From NCBI GenBank assembly GCA_018402455.1, contig JAGYIG010000003.1, forward strand, positions 1 through 64,000: a stretch of DNA of 64,000 bases. Reading direction: 5' to 3'. Position 1 is the stretch's first letter. Every line of letters begins with the position of its first letter. Source of the stretch: Opitutaceae bacterium (GTDB lineage Bacteria; Verrucomicrobiota; Verrucomicrobiia; Opitutales; Opitutaceae). Shown piece after piece: positions 9,377 to 19,203 of this stretch. The position numbers and the translations under genes are program-made. The notes under the pieces are model-generated. The model did not search any database and was not told where the DNA came from. It was given only the letters and a program-made list of their open reading frames with translations.

Positions 9377-12156
9377 TCAAAGTCGGCTTTGGCTTTGGTC
9401 TTGGACAGGACGAGATGCGCGGAGAACTTGGATCCCCGCTTGGAAACGAAGCCTTCGAGCAACGGGGTCTTGCCCTGCGCCATTAATTTGCCGGCTTCGT
9501 CGCGGGTGATCTCCCGCTCGCAGAGGGTTTTTTTGAGCTCAAAGACGACGCGGGGCTCATTCTCGGCTCCAGTGGGCTTGGTCACCACCCAGGCATCCTT
9601 GGTTTCGTGAAACTGGGCTTCGTCGCCGTGTTGGGGGCTGGGTCCGATCAGGGTGGCCGCCGCGGGATCGAAATTTTTGGCCGTCCGTTTTTTGGCGCCG
9701 GGTTTGGCTTCGCGGGGCGGAAACTCCCAGCGCACGCGATTGCCGCTCTTGAGCAGGCAGGCGTCAAAGGGGCGACCCCGCTTCGAGATGAAGCCCTTGA
9801 TCAAGTCCGTCTTGCCCGTCTCGACCATCTGAATGACCTGATCGCGAGTGATCTCCTTTTGACACATCAGGCGGCCTACCCGGAAGGTGCGTTTGTAGTC
9901 ATCGCCCTCCCGCTGGCGCAGGATGTAATTGGTGGAATCCTCGCAGAGTTCTTCGCCGGTTTTGGGATCGGTCCAGAACGCCGGCAGGGTGCCGAGATCG
10001 GAGTCCTCCTGGCCAAAATCCAGGGTCACCTTGCGCACGCCCTCATCGTCGGGCGGAGCGAGTTTGAGTTTGGCGGGGAAATGCTTGCCGGTCCGGGCGG
10101 AAACAAAGCCGTCCAAGGGGCCGACTTCTCCCTTGGTGATCACTTCTTTGATCTCGGCCTCTTCGAGGCGGCGGCCACTGGTGACTTTGTAGACCGTGAG
10201 CAAGCTGTCCTGGGAGCGGTAGGCGCGCAGGGTCTCGATCATGGGCTGACCATCCGTGGGGGAGAGGATGTCCGTGACCCGGGTCTCACCCTCCTCCTCG
10301 TTGAAATTCTTAGTCCGCTCCACGATCCCTACGGTCTCTTGGACGACTTCTTTCATGAAGGTATCACGATCGTAGCGCCCGAACTCCATCTCCCGGAGTT
10401 TGAACTCCCATTCGCCGGTCATGTCGGGCTTGGTCATGGAATCCGCTTCGACCGCGTGGAGAAATTCCAGCAGCTGTTCCGCTTTGGCGGTGGGTTCCAA
10501 GTCGCGTTGGTTGCGCTCGATATATTTCTGGCGAATCAACCCATCGATGGTGTCGGCGCGGGTGGCGGGGGTGCCGAGTCCCCGTTCTTTCATGGCATCA
10601 GCCAACTCGTCGGCATCGACCAACTTGCCCGCCGTCTCCATGGCGGAGAGCAGGGTGGCTTCGGTGTAGCGGGGGGGCGGCTTGGTCTGTTCAGCGTGCA
10701 GATCCACCGCGAGGGTTTGGGCGTCTTCGCCAGGATTGACGGCTGGCAGGACCTTATCTTTGGCCGAGCCGGATTTGCCGTTGTTTTCGTCCACCCCGTC
10801 GCGGCCATATACGGCCAGCCAACCGGGGGCGGTGAGGATTTTACCCTCCGTTTTGAATCGATGTTCCGCCGCCACGGTCGAAATTCTCGTGGTGACATCA
10901 AATTCGGCCACGGGATAAAACGCGGCCACGAATCGACGGGCGATCATGTCGTAGACCTTGGCTTCAAGGTCATCGAGCTTCCGGGGTTCGGCCGTGGTGG
11001 GGATGATCGCAAAGTGATCGGAGATCTGCGCGTTGTTAAAAATGCGCTTGTTTGGTTTCAGCCAGCCGGCAGAGAGCACTTTCGCGGCATGGGTCGCCAG
11101 GTCGCCCGTCAGCTTTTGCAGGGTCTCCCGGCAGGTCGGCAGATAATCCTCCGGCAGCGCCCGCGAATCGGTGCGGGGGTAGGTGATCATCTTGTGCTTC
11201 TCGTAAAGGGCCTGCGCAATTTGCAGGGTGCGGCGGGCGGAGATCCCGAAGCGGTTGTTGGCTTCGCGTTGCAGCGTGGTCAGGTCGTAGAGGCGGGGGG
11301 AGATTTGGGTGGAGGCCTTTTTCTCTTCGGTGACGACAGCCGGTGGGTTGCCCTGACAGGCGGCCAGCACGGCCTGCGCGGCCGCTTCGTCCCAAAGGCG
11401 GTCCACCCGGTCATGTTGATCGGCTTTGGCAAACTGGGGGCGTTGATAGGTGCCCTCGTAGGAACCCGCGGCGACTTCAAACTCCGCGGTGAGTCGCCAG
11501 AAATCACGGGATTTAAAATTCCGAATTTCCAGCTCCCGAGCGACGATGAGCGCCAAAGTGGGCGTCTGCACCCGTCCCACCGAAGCGACGTTGCCGGCGC
11601 GGGAGCCAAACATCCGTTTGGTGAGCGCGCGGGTGCCATTGATGCCGATCAACCAATCGCTTTCGGAACGGCAGCGGGCTGCATCCGCCAGACCAGCCAT
11701 CTTTTCGCCGTCACGCAGGTTCTCGAAGGCGGTGCGAATGCCGCTGGCCGTCATCGTCTGCATCCAGGCCCGTTTCACCGGCAGCTTGGATTTGGAGAGC
11801 TGGTAAAGGTAGGTGAAGATCAGCTCGCCCTCGCGACCGGCGTCGCAAGCGTTGATGACCTGATCGATGTCTTTCCGCTTCAGCTGTTTTTTGAGGACTT
11901 TGAGTTTATCCTCGGAGGATTTGATGGGCTTGAGGCCGAATTTTTCCGGGATGATGGGCAGGGTTTGCAGCCGCCAGAACCCGTATTTCTTTTTGTCGAT
12001 ATCCTCGGGCATCTCCAGCTCCACGACGTGGCCCACGGCTGAGCTGATGACGTATTCGTCATTCTCGTAGACATCGCCTTTCTTCGGAATTTTGCCCAGA
12101 GCTTTGGCCAAGTCCGTGGCGACACTGGGTTTTTCGGCGATGATCAAGGACTTCAT
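9361..12156 (-). CDS. topB: DNA topoisomerase III (type IA)
   Basis: A 931-residue type IA topoisomerase that relaxes or decatenates DNA through a transient 5'-phosphotyrosine. The Toprim domain starts at the N-terminus (SLIIAEKPSVA) and contains the acidic motif DAGREGE near residue 105. The catalytic tyrosine is Tyr326 in MITYPRTDSR. The C-terminal 300 residues contain several copies of a short basic zinc-free repeat, for example GFVSARTGKHFPAKL, GFISKRGRPFDACL and GFVSKRGSKFSAHL. This is the Topo III C-terminal repeat arrangement common in this phylum. The protein ends FEFPPR, and its TAG stop lies inside the centre of a palindromic repeat. Confidence 0.93.
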   Translation of the reverse strand: MKSLIIAEKPSVATDLAKALGKIPKKGDVYENDEYVISSAVGHVVELEMPEDIDKKKYGFWRLQTLPIIPEKFGLKPIKSSEDKLKVLKKQLKRKDIDQVINACDAGREGELIFTYLYQLSKSKLPVKRAWMQTMTASGIRTAFENLRDGEKMAGLADAARCRSESDWLIGINGTRALTKRMFGSRAGNVASVGRVQTPTLALIVARELEIRNFKSRDFWRLTAEFEVAAGSYEGTYQRPQFAKADQHDRVDRLWDEAAAQAVLAACQGNPPAVVTEEKKASTQISPRLYDLTTLQREANNRFGISARRTLQIAQALYEKHKMITYPRTDSRALPEDYLPTCRETLQKLTGDLATHAAKVLSAGWLKPNKRIFNNAQISDHFAIIPTTAEPRKLDDLEAKVYDMIARRFVAAFYPVAEFDVTTRISTVAAEHRFKTEGKILTAPGWLAVYGRDGVDENNGKSGSAKDKVLPAVNPGEDAQTLAVDLHAEQTKPPPRYTEATLLSAMETAGKLVDADELADAMKERGLGTPATRADTIDGLIRQKYIERNQRDLEPTAKAEQLLEFLHAVEADSMTKPDMTGEWEFKLREMEFGRYDRDTFMKEVVQETVGIVERTKNFNEEEGETRVTDILSPTDGQPMIETLRAYRSQDSLLTVYKVTSGRRLEEAEIKEVITKGEVGPLDGFVSARTGKHFPAKLKLAPPDDEGVRKVTLDFGQEDSDLGTLPAFWTDPKTGEELCEDSTNYILRQREGDDYKRTFRVGRLMCQKEITRDQVIQMVETGKTDLIKGFISKRGRPFDACLLKSGNRVRWEFPPREAKPGAKKRTAKNFDPAAATLIGPSPQHGDEAQFHETKDAWVVTKPTGAENEPRVVFELKKTLCEREITRDEAGKLMAQGKTPLLEGFVSKRGSKFSAHLVLSKTKAKADFEFPPR

Positions 12157-12232
12157 AAAACGGGCAATACGGGGTGGGAGCGGTAAGAGAGGCGCCCGTC
12201 GGAAATCAAGGTTTTGTTTTCAAATAGCAAGA

Positions 12233-12254
12233 CGGGCGGACGTTTGTCCGCCCG
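12233..12254. terminator. GC-rich hairpin between sugar symporter and topB
   Basis: CGGGCGGAC and GTCCGCCCG form a 9-bp perfect stem with a GTTT loop. It lies after the symporter stop and before the topB start. The T-run is weak, so it may act as an attenuator or an mRNA 3'-end stabiliser as well as a terminator. Confidence 0.5.
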
Positions 12255-12329
12255 CTTTAAGGCCGTCACAACCCCCGACCAGACGGCATATTTCCGCCTC
12301 TTGGGAGCAAAGTAAAAAAGATCGCCGGC

Positions 12330-13754
12330 TCAGCGGGCGAGGGCGTCCAACGCATCCTCGTCCTCCTTCTGTTGGGCGATCGACCGCTCCATTTCGTGCT
12401 CCATGTTGGTGTCGATGCGGTAGAAGTAGAGCATGGCCGCGGTCAGCAGGGCAATGCCGGCCGGAATCAGGCTCATGAGCAACTTCATGCCCTCGATCGT
12501 TTCAGGAGACTGATCCACGTTGGCGACGAAGCCGAACGTGTATTCGAGCATCCAGAAACCGATGGCTGGCCCAATGGTCCAACCGATCTTCATCGCCGAG
12601 GTGCCGGTGGAGAGAATGAGCCCGGTGGAGCGATGGCCGAGCTTCCATTGCCCGTAGTCGGCAGTATCCGCGAGCATCGACCAGAACAGAGCCATCAACG
12701 GGGCGGTCATGCCGGCGCTAAGAACCTGGTGCACGAGCAGCAGGGTGAAGTTGTCGGGGGGGATGAAATAGAAGACAACGAGAAAGGCGACGTTGATCAG
12801 GGTCAGTCCGACAAAGGTTCGCCGCTTGCCGTTGAAAAGCACGGTGAACTGTTTCGTGAGGAGAACTGCGATGGCCTGAATTGCGCCGCCCACCGCGAAG
12901 TAGGTGCCGGCCCAAAGTTCGTTGCCCGAGACGTATTTGAAGTAGTGGGCCGTCGTGCCGGTGCGAATCGCAATCCAAAGGATGGTGAGGATACAGACGA
13001 CAACCAAGGCTCGCCAGGGTCCGTTTTTAGCCGCGATAGCGAGGTCTTTTTTAAGATTCTGTTGTTGGTTTTTCGGTGGCTCGACGCGTTCCTTGGTCGT
13101 TAAAAAGGCAACGACAAAGAGCCCGGCCGAGACGATGCCAAATACGAGCATCGTCAGCGAATAGCCCAACTGCTCGTTTTCTCCGCCGAACAGGATGACC
13201 AATCGTTGGTAGGCGAGGCTGACGACAGTTGTCCCGATGAAAGCGCCAAAGAAACGGAAGGAATTGAGCAATGTCCGTTGATCGGAACGCGGGGTCATCA
13301 CGCCCATCAGAGCGGAGTAAGGCACATTGATGGCGGTGTAAGCCATCATGAGGAAGGTGTAGGTGATGTAGGCGTAGACGGTCTTGGCGACGGGCCCCAT
13401 TTCAAAGGTGGTGAAGGTGAGGACGCCAAATCCCACCCAGAACGGCAGCACCCACAAAAGCCACGGCCGGAACTTGCCGAACCGGCTCTTGGTGCGATCG
13501 GCGATCATGCCCATGATGGGGTCGTTGATCCAATCCCAGGTCCGCGTGATGAAGAGCATCGTCGCAAAGGCACCCGCCGACAGTCCGAAAACATCGGTAT
13601 AGAAAATCGGCAGAAAATACATGAAGACCCCGAAATACAGGCAGGAAGCCAAATCTCCGGAGGCGTAGCCGAGCTTTTCACCCCACGTCAGGGGAGGGGC
13701 CACGGGTTTGGAACTCGCCGCGGTCGGCGTGGGGGAGGGTTCTTCAGATTGCAT
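12330..13754 (-). CDS. GPH-family (glycoside-pentoside-hexuronide) cation:sugar symporter
   Basis: A 474-residue MFS-type carrier with about 12 hydrophobic segments. GPH features include the N-terminal EKLGYASGDLASCLYF, the charged loop DPIMGMIADRTKSRFGKFRP after helix 2, and GMTAPLMALFWSMLADTADY in the second half. GPH carriers move melibiose, xylosides, glucuronides and similar sugars with Na+ or H+. The exact substrate is not readable. It stands alone, downstream of a candidate structured RNA and a LacI-type palindrome, which suggests sugar-dependent control. The N-terminal 25 residues are Pro/Ser/Thr-rich. Confidence 0.9.
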   Translation of the reverse strand: MQSEEPSPTPTAASSKPVAPPLTWGEKLGYASGDLASCLYFGVFMYFLPIFYTDVFGLSAGAFATMLFITRTWDWINDPIMGMIADRTKSRFGKFRPWLLWVLPFWVGFGVLTFTTFEMGPVAKTVYAYITYTFLMMAYTAINVPYSALMGVMTPRSDQRTLLNSFRFFGAFIGTTVVSLAYQRLVILFGGENEQLGYSLTMLVFGIVSAGLFVVAFLTTKERVEPPKNQQQNLKKDLAIAAKNGPWRALVVVCILTILWIAIRTGTTAHYFKYVSGNELWAGTYFAVGGAIQAIAVLLTKQFTVLFNGKRRTFVGLTLINVAFLVVFYFIPPDNFTLLLVHQVLSAGMTAPLMALFWSMLADTADYGQWKLGHRSTGLILSTGTSAMKIGWTIGPAIGFWMLEYTFGFVANVDQSPETIEGMKLLMSLIPAGIALLTAAMLYFYRIDTNMEHEMERSIAQQKEDEDALDALAR

Positions 13755-13789
13755 AAACGAAGTTAAGGGTGGGGATGGGCCGCTGATTT

Positions 13790-13806
13790 GACACCAGTGG
13801 TGCCAG
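13790..13806. promoter_or_regulatory. Candidate LacI-family operator upstream of sugar symporter
   Basis: TGACACCA-G-TGGTGCCA is a 17-bp odd palindrome with one mismatch, 36 bp upstream of the symporter start. A second CCAGTGG overlaps its right side. Size, symmetry and position fit LacI-type operators. No regulator gene is in the window to confirm it. Confidence 0.45.
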
Positions 13807-13885
13807 TGGGTCAGCCGAGGGGATAAGGGCGGAAGGTTGCGATGGGGTTAGGTAATACGAAAGGTTTTTAGGTCGTAAAAATTAA

Positions 13886-14053
13886 CGCTGCCTCCGCCCG
13901 GATACCGAGTCGAACGAAGCCTAGGCTATCGTTAATCTCGGGAGGGCCGATTCACCGTCGGATCAAGGCCGGAGGCGGTGATCCTTCGCGGTGGCGCGAA
14001 GCGGATAAGCAGGCGACCGCGGCAGCAACCGGGCAAGGCCCGGAGCCGTTTGC
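13886..14053. ncRNA. Candidate structured RNA in a 409-bp gene-free interval
   Basis: The gap 13755-14163 has no gene but is dense in complementary segments. GCTGCC (13887) pairs with GGCAGC (14021). GCCTCCG (13890) pairs with CGGAGGC (13970) and encloses two hairpins: CCGAG...CTCGG capped by AACGAAGCC-TA-GGCTATCGTT, and CCGA...TCGG. They are followed by ATCC-TTCGCG-GTGG-CGCGAA-GC-GGAT and GGGC-AAGG-CCCG. The outer and inner closing stems overlap, so they may be alternatives. Strand is undecided. It could be a small RNA or the leader of the symporter mRNA. Conserved cores of tmRNA, RNase P RNA, and TPP, cobalamin and SAM riboswitches were looked for and not seen. Confidence 0.4.
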
Positions 14054-14163
14054 CCCCAAGTCCTCTCTGCAGATTCTAAAAGCGGTGCCGCGTCGTCCCG
14101 CTTTCCGCCCCTCCAGCGCAAGTCACTCCACCACCCCGAGGTCGGTGACCCCGGACGGTCAGT

Positions 14164-15255
14164 TTACTCGCCTTCCAGCGTCGGGGTCGTGGCCATGGTG
14201 GCGACCACGGCATCAAGCATGATTTGGATGCTCTCGTCGGTTTCATCCCCCATGTTGGAGATGCGGAAGGTCTTGCCCTTGATTTTGCCGTAGCCGCCGT
14301 CGATCACCAGCGCGTGTTCCGCCTTGAGCCTCCGGTTGAGCGCACCGATATCGAGGTGGCGGGTGTTGGCGAAGCAGTTGAGGGAGAGCGAGCCGAATTC
14401 CTCCGCGGGGAACAGCTCAAACCCCTGTTCCCGCAGAGTGGTGCGGACCTTGGTATTGAGCCGGGCATGGCGTTCGAACCGGGTTTCCCGCCCCTCCGCG
14501 AAGATGTCCTCCAGTTTGGAGCGCAGCGCGTAAATGAGGGGGATGTTTGGCGTGCTGGGGGTCATGCCCTTCTCGTGGTTTTTGAGAAACTCGATCAAAT
14601 CGAAGTAGTAACCGCGGTTGGGCTGGGTTTCGGCGCGTTGCAAGGCGCGGACCGATACGGCACAGAGGGAAAGTCCCGGCGGCAGGGCCAGCGCTTTCTG
14701 GGATCCCGTGATCATGATATCAATGCCCAGTTCATCCTTGGGGATATCCAAGGCACTGAATGAGCTCACGGTGTCCACGATGGAGATCACGTCGGGGAAC
14801 TCCCGAATCACGGCCATCAGCGCTGGCAAGTCGCTCATGCAGCCACAGGAGGTCTCGTTGTGGATGAGGGTGATGGCATCGTAGGCACCGCTGGCGAGTT
14901 CAGCTCGAACGGCGAGGGGATCGACCGGCTGACCCCATTCAAATGGCAGGGGGGTGGCCGGCAGGCCATTGCGGTTGGCGACGTCATTCCATTTGTCCGA
15001 GAACGCGCCGTTCATGCAGTTGAGCACGCGTTTACGGCATACGTTGCGCAAGGCCCCCTCCATAATGCCCCAGGCGCTGCTGGTGGAGAGGAAGACGGGA
15101 TCGGTGGTGCCGAACAGCTCCTGCAAGCGCGGCTGGATTGACTGGTAGAGCGCGACGAAGTCCGGGCTGCGGTGCCCGATGGGCGCGGCAGTCATCGCCT
15201 GCATGGTTTTGGCCGAAACGGCGATGGGACCGGGAATGAACAGTTTGTAGCTCAT
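14164..15255 (-). CDS. Class V aminotransferase (alanine-glyoxylate / serine-pyruvate type)
   Basis: A 363-residue PLP enzyme. The N-terminus YKLFIPGPIAVSAKTMQAM and the HRSPDFVALY motif are typical of alanine-glyoxylate, serine-glyoxylate and 2-aminoethylphosphonate aminotransferases. The PLP lysine lies in ITGSQKALALPPGLSL, and the cofactor Asp in ISIVDTVSSFSALDI. The family is used in glyoxylate detoxification, serine metabolism or phosphonate use, and no neighbour decides which. It is 17 bp downstream of panD on the same strand, so co-transcription with panD is likely. Alanine or beta-alanine metabolism is a possible but unproven link. Confidence 0.88.
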   Translation of the reverse strand: MSYKLFIPGPIAVSAKTMQAMTAAPIGHRSPDFVALYQSIQPRLQELFGTTDPVFLSTSSAWGIMEGALRNVCRKRVLNCMNGAFSDKWNDVANRNGLPATPLPFEWGQPVDPLAVRAELASGAYDAITLIHNETSCGCMSDLPALMAVIREFPDVISIVDTVSSFSALDIPKDELGIDIMITGSQKALALPPGLSLCAVSVRALQRAETQPNRGYYFDLIEFLKNHEKGMTPSTPNIPLIYALRSKLEDIFAEGRETRFERHARLNTKVRTTLREQGFELFPAEEFGSLSLNCFANTRHLDIGALNRRLKAEHALVIDGGYGKIKGKTFRISNMGDETDESIQIMLDAVVATMATTPTLEGE

Positions 15256-15272
15256 GAAAAAGAGGGACGGCC

Positions 15273-15638
15273 TTACTCGACCGGTCGTTTGATGATGCGG
15301 GTGTTGGATTCGCCCAACAGCAGGATGCGGGGCTGCCAGTTGGCGGCGGCGGCTTCGTCCACTTGCGCAAAAACCATGATGGTGAGGAGGTCGCCTTTGG
15401 CGCCCAGGTGAGCGGTGGCGCCATTCAGTGAGATGGTCTTGGAACCTGCCGGGGCCGCAATGGCGTAGGTCTCGAAACGCTCGCCGTTGGCCATGTTGCC
15501 CACCAGTAACCTCTCGTATTCCCGGATTCCGACCATCGCCATGAATTCGCCATCGATGGCCAGGGAGCCTTCGTAGTGGAGCGAGAGGTCAGTGACTTCG
15601 GCCCGATGGATCTTGGACTTGAGTAGATTGAGTTGCAT
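15273..15638 (-). CDS. panD: Aspartate 1-decarboxylase proenzyme
   Basis: A 121-residue pyruvoyl enzyme that makes beta-alanine for pantothenate and CoA. The self-processing site is Gly24-Ser25 in [10 protein letters not shown]; cleavage there converts the Ser to the pyruvoyl group. [11 protein letters not shown] at the N-terminus and [15 protein letters not shown] in the body are family signatures. The start at 15638 places [13 protein letters not shown] at the normal family N-terminus and rejects an upstream in-frame start at 15674. It is divergent from lpxK with about 80 bp between starts. Confidence 0.95.
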   Translation of the reverse strand: MQLNLLKSKIHRAEVTDLSLHYEGSLAIDGEFMAMVGIREYERLLVGNMANGERFETYAIAAPAGSKTISLNGATAHLGAKGDLLTIMVFAQVDEAAAANWQPRILLLGESNTRIIKRPVE

Positions 15639-15719
15639 GCGGTGGCGGCGGCAGAGATAGAGAACCGCGAACAAAGCGTTTCCGGTTGCGCGTCGTCAAC
15701 CGCCTATTGCCTAAAATCC

Positions 15720-16914
15720 ATGCCCAGTTCCTGGCTCAAACCAAAGCTCATCGCCTTCGAGCAGTTTGCCATCGATGTGGTCTACGGTCGGCGTGACGAC
15801 CTGCCGGCGGTGGTGTTTGCCGGGTTTCTCCAAGCGCTGTCCTATCTTTTTAAGGGGGTGGTGAAGTTGCGTTGGTTGCTCTACCGCAAACGCGTGCTCC
15901 ATGATCAACCGTTGGGCTGCCTGGTGGTGGTCGTGGGAAATCTGACGGTGGGCGGCACCGGGAAAACGCCGGTGGTCGAGAAGTTTGCCCGGGCCCTGCG
16001 GGATCGGGGGCGCCGGGTGGCCATCCTCAGCCGCGGTTACAAGAGCAAGGCCCCGCCGCTGTGAAGAAGCGGTGGTATTGGTCACCCATACCCAGGAGCC
16101 GCCACCCCGGATCGTGTCCGATGGGCAGGAGGTTCTGCTTAACAGCGAGCAAGCCGGGGACGAACCCTACATGTTGGCCCGGAATCTCCCGGGGGTGATG
16201 GTGCTGGTCGACAAAAACCGGGTGAAGGCCGGCACGTTTGCCATCAAGCAATTTGGTTGCGACACCTTAGTGCTCGACGACGGGTTTCAATACCTGCCGC
16301 TCAAGGGCCGGCTCAACCTGCTGCTGGTCGACAAAACCAACCCGTTCGGCAACGGCTTTTTGCTGCCCCGGGGCATTCTGCGAGAACCCATTTCCCACCT
16401 CAAGCGAGCCAGCTACGTCTTTTTGACCAAGAGCAACGGCGAGCGCGACGAGGAGCTGGAGGATTTGATTCGACGGCACAACCCCGACGCAGACGTTATC
16501 GAGTGCTCCCATCGGCCTCAATACCTGCAACGGCTGGGGGAGCCGCCCGAGACGGTATCGACCCGCCAGCCCTTGGAATTCCTGCAAGGCAAACGGGTGG
16601 GCGCCTTCAGCGGTATCGCGACGCCGGAGAGCTTCGAAAAATTCCTCCGGGACCTGGGCGCCGACATCATTTTCGTGCGACGTTTTCTCGACCACTACCG
16701 CTTCGAGTCGGCCGATTTTGTCGACCTTTTCAGCGCGGGGCTGGAGCACAAGGTGGATTACATTGTGACCACGGAAAAGGATGCCGTGCGGATTGATGCG
16801 GATCTCCCGTGTCCGGTGTCCATCTACTACCTGCGACTGGAAATCGAGATCATCAGTGGCGCGGAGGATTTCGATGAAGCGGTGGGACGTCTCTGTTTCG
16901 ATGAGGTCCGGTGA
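15720..16914 (+). pseudogene. lpxK: Tetraacyldisaccharide 4'-kinase, interrupted by two apparent single-base deletions
   Basis: LpxK phosphorylates the lipid A disaccharide at the inner membrane. The first part reads from [10 protein letters not shown] through the Walker [18 protein letters not shown] to [12 protein letters not shown] and stops at 16062-16064. The rest continues in another frame from [14 protein letters not shown] to the natural stop at 16914, with [11 protein letters not shown] (the DGFQ motif) and TTEKDAVRI. Adding one base after 16062 and one near 16080 would restore WKKRWYWLTHTQ and join both parts, as expected for the family. Because LpxK is normally essential in lipid A-making bacteria and only about 20 nt are affected, sequencing error is more likely than gene death. 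The window shows a Gram-negative type envelope (Pal, LolA-like), consistent with lipid A. Confidence 0.88.
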
Positions 16915-17039
16915 GCGCCGGGATCGATGATCGCCGCCCTCGCTGCTGAGCTGGGAGGCCCGAAAATCAAGCCAGCCAGCAGCGGACGATTCTCGCTTTC
17001 TCCCTTGCGAGCGGGAGGCGGCGGAGCGATAGCTTGGCC

Positions 17040-18173
17040 ATGCTGATTGATCCTCGCTTTCATGAACTGGCCAAGGGCCTCACTGGGTTTTCCATCAAGC
17101 TCAAACGCGGCGAACGCGTGTTGATTGATGCGTTTGACGTGCCCGACGAAATCGTCGTCGCGTTGATGCAGGCGGTGCGGGCGCGGGGCGGCACACCGGA
17201 CGTGAATTTCAACCACGCTCGCGTCACGCGGGAACTGCTCCTCGCCAGCAAACCCGGCGATTTCGAGGCCGCCGCGGCGGTGGCGCTCAAGCAAATGCAA
17301 GGCGTGGACGCCTACATCGCCCTGCGGGGATCGGAGAATATTTTTGAAAATTCTGACATTCCCGCGGCCAAGGTGCAGGCCTATGCCAAGGCAATGAAAC
17401 CGGTGTTAACGCATCGGGTAAACAAGACCAAATGGGTCGTATTGCGTTGGCCCACCGCCGCCATGGCGCAACAAGCGGCCATGAGCACGGAAGCGTTTGA
17501 AGATTTCTATTTCCGGGTGTGCACCCTGGATTATGCGCGGATGATTCCCGGCATGCGGGCGCTTCAAAAATTGATGGAGAAAACCGATCAGGTTCACCTC
17601 AAGGGCCCGGGCACCGATCTGCGATTTTCGATCAAAGGCATCGGCGCCTGCCCCTGTGGCGGCGACCGCAACATCCCGGATGGTGAGGTCTTCTCCTGCC
17701 CGGTCAAAGACAGCGTGGAAGGGGTCATTCAATACAACGCCCCGACCGTCTATCTCGGTTCCTCCTTCGACAACATCCGTCTCGAATTCAAACAGGGCAA
17801 AATCGTGGACGCTCGGGCGGATTCCCCGAAATCCACCAAACGGCTCAACGCGATCTTGGACAGCGATGCCGGCGCGCGTTACATCGGTGAGTTTGCCATT
17901 GGTTTTAACCCGCACATCCTCGAACCGATGCGGGACATCCTCTTTGACGAGAAGATCGCCGGCTCCTTCCACTTCACCCCCGGTCAGGCCTACGCCGAAT
18001 ACAGCAACGGCAACAACTCACAGGTCCACTGGGACATGGTCTGCATCCAACGCCCGGAATACGGTGGCGGCGAAATCTGGTTCGATGGCAAGCTGGTCCG
18101 CAAAAACGGCCTGTTCGTGCCGAAGTCGCTCCAAAAACTGAACCCGAAATACCTGCTCGGTAAGTCCAAGTAG
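17040..18173 (+). CDS. Aminopeptidase, M29 family-like
   Basis: A 377-residue protein resembling thermophilic M29 metallo-aminopeptidases. The N-terminal domain has [25 protein letters not shown], typical of the AmpS-like Rossmann part. The C-terminal half carries the metal-site regions [31 protein letters not shown] and [11 protein letters not shown] with Glu, His and Tyr/Asp ligands in family order. It removes N-terminal residues from peptides using Zn or Co. The start is ATG 17040; a TTG at 17034 has a better-spaced GGAG, so a two-residue extension is possible. A 23-bp gap separates it from the deaminase gene. Confidence 0.85.
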   Translation: MLIDPRFHELAKGLTGFSIKLKRGERVLIDAFDVPDEIVVALMQAVRARGGTPDVNFNHARVTRELLLASKPGDFEAAAAVALKQMQGVDAYIALRGSENIFENSDIPAAKVQAYAKAMKPVLTHRVNKTKWVVLRWPTAAMAQQAAMSTEAFEDFYFRVCTLDYARMIPGMRALQKLMEKTDQVHLKGPGTDLRFSIKGIGACPCGGDRNIPDGEVFSCPVKDSVEGVIQYNAPTVYLGSSFDNIRLEFKQGKIVDARADSPKSTKRLNAILDSDAGARYIGEFAIGFNPHILEPMRDILFDEKIAGSFHFTPGQAYAEYSNGNNSQVHWDMVCIQRPEYGGGEIWFDGKLVRKNGLFVPKSLQKLNPKYLLGKSK

Positions 18174-18195
18174 GGCGGGATTCACTGCCACGTTC

Positions 18196-19203
18196 ATGCC
18201 TTTATCCGAGCCGCAGTTGCGGGGCTTCATCCGCGCTCTCCCCAAGACCGAAACCCACCTGCATCTCGAAGGATCACTGGATTACGGCCTCCTGCACGCT
18301 TGGGATCCGGCCGAATATCCGGCGGATCCAGCGTGGCGATCGCCCGCGCATCGCTTCGAGAGTTTCCAGAAATTCGATGAAACGCTGCTCGGCCACGCCT
18401 TGCCGTGGTTCACTTCGCCGGAGCGTTACCACGAAGCCGCGCGGGTGACCTTCGCCCGACACGTGGAACAGAACGTGCGTTATGTGGAGACCAGTTTCCA
18501 CTTGGGTATCGTCGAGTTTGTGGAGTTTGGCGCGGCGGAGATCATCGCTGCCATCCGGGCCGCGGTGCCGCCCGGCTTGGAGGTGCGCATCTTTGCCGGC
18601 ATGCTCCGTTCCAACTACGCGGGACCCGTCCGACCGCTCATCGACGACTTGGTCAACTGGGACGATCTGGCGGGCGTGGATCTCCACGGTTTCGAGCAGG
18701 TTCCCACCGAGGATTGGTCCGCCCCCGTGTGGCAACGGCTCAGCGACGCCGGCAAGATCACCAAATGTCATGCCGGGGAGTTTGATGGAGCCCACCGGGT
18801 GCGGGAGGCGATCGAAGCGCTCGGCGTTTCCCGGGTCCAACATGGCGTGCGTGCGATCGAAGATCCCGCCGTGGTGCAACTCGCGGTCGATCGCGACGTG
18901 ACCTTCGATGTCTGTCCCATCAGCAATGTGAAATTGCAGGTCTATCCCGATTTACGCAGCCACCCTTTGCGCGCTCTAACGGCGGCCGGCGTGCGCTGCA
19001 CCATCAGCAGCGATGACCCGTTGGCTTTTGGTAATCAGGTGAGTGATGACTACTTCGCGCTCGCCACCGATGCGGACTACACGCTGACCGAACTCGCCGC
19101 TTTGGCCCGGTCAGGCTGGGAGGTGGCTGCCGTCACCCCGGAGGTGCGCGCTCAAAACCTGGCCGAGATCGCCCGGGTCACCAAAGTCTTCGCCGATGTC
19201 TGA
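18196..19203 (+). CDS. Adenosine deaminase family protein
   Basis: A 335-residue amidohydrolase of the adenosine deaminase superfamily. [12 protein letters not shown] gives the zinc HxH pair, CHAGEFDG the catalytic Glu and a His, VQHGVRAI a further His, and [11 protein letters not shown] the zinc Asp pair. Family members deaminate adenosine, adenine or aminofutalosine; the three are hard to tell apart by eye, so no symbol is assigned. It overlaps the next gene by 8 nt and follows the aminopeptidase closely, making 17.0-20.1 kb a likely operon for peptide and nucleoside salvage plus RNA modification. Confidence 0.88.
   Translation: MPLSEPQLRGFIRALPKTETHLHLEGSLDYGLLHAWDPAEYPADPAWRSPAHRFESFQKFDETLLGHALPWFTSPERYHEAARVTFARHVEQNVRYVETSFHLGIVEFVEFGAAEIIAAIRAAVPPGLEVRIFAGMLRSNYAGPVRPLIDDLVNWDDLAGVDLHGFEQVPTEDWSAPVWQRLSDAGKITKCHAGEFDGAHRVREAIEALGVSRVQHGVRAIEDPAVVQLAVDRDVTFDVCPISNVKLQVYPDLRSHPLRALTAAGVRCTISSDDPLAFGNQVSDDYFALATDADYTLTELAALARSGWEVAAVTPEVRAQNLAEIARVTKVFADV

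Noticed and set aside
9607-12042. An 811-codon open frame on the + strand
   Set aside because: It is the antisense shadow of topB, which has Toprim, the catalytic Tyr and correct length.
13886-14053. tmRNA, RNase P RNA or a known riboswitch
   Set aside because: Core motifs of these classes could not be found on either strand.
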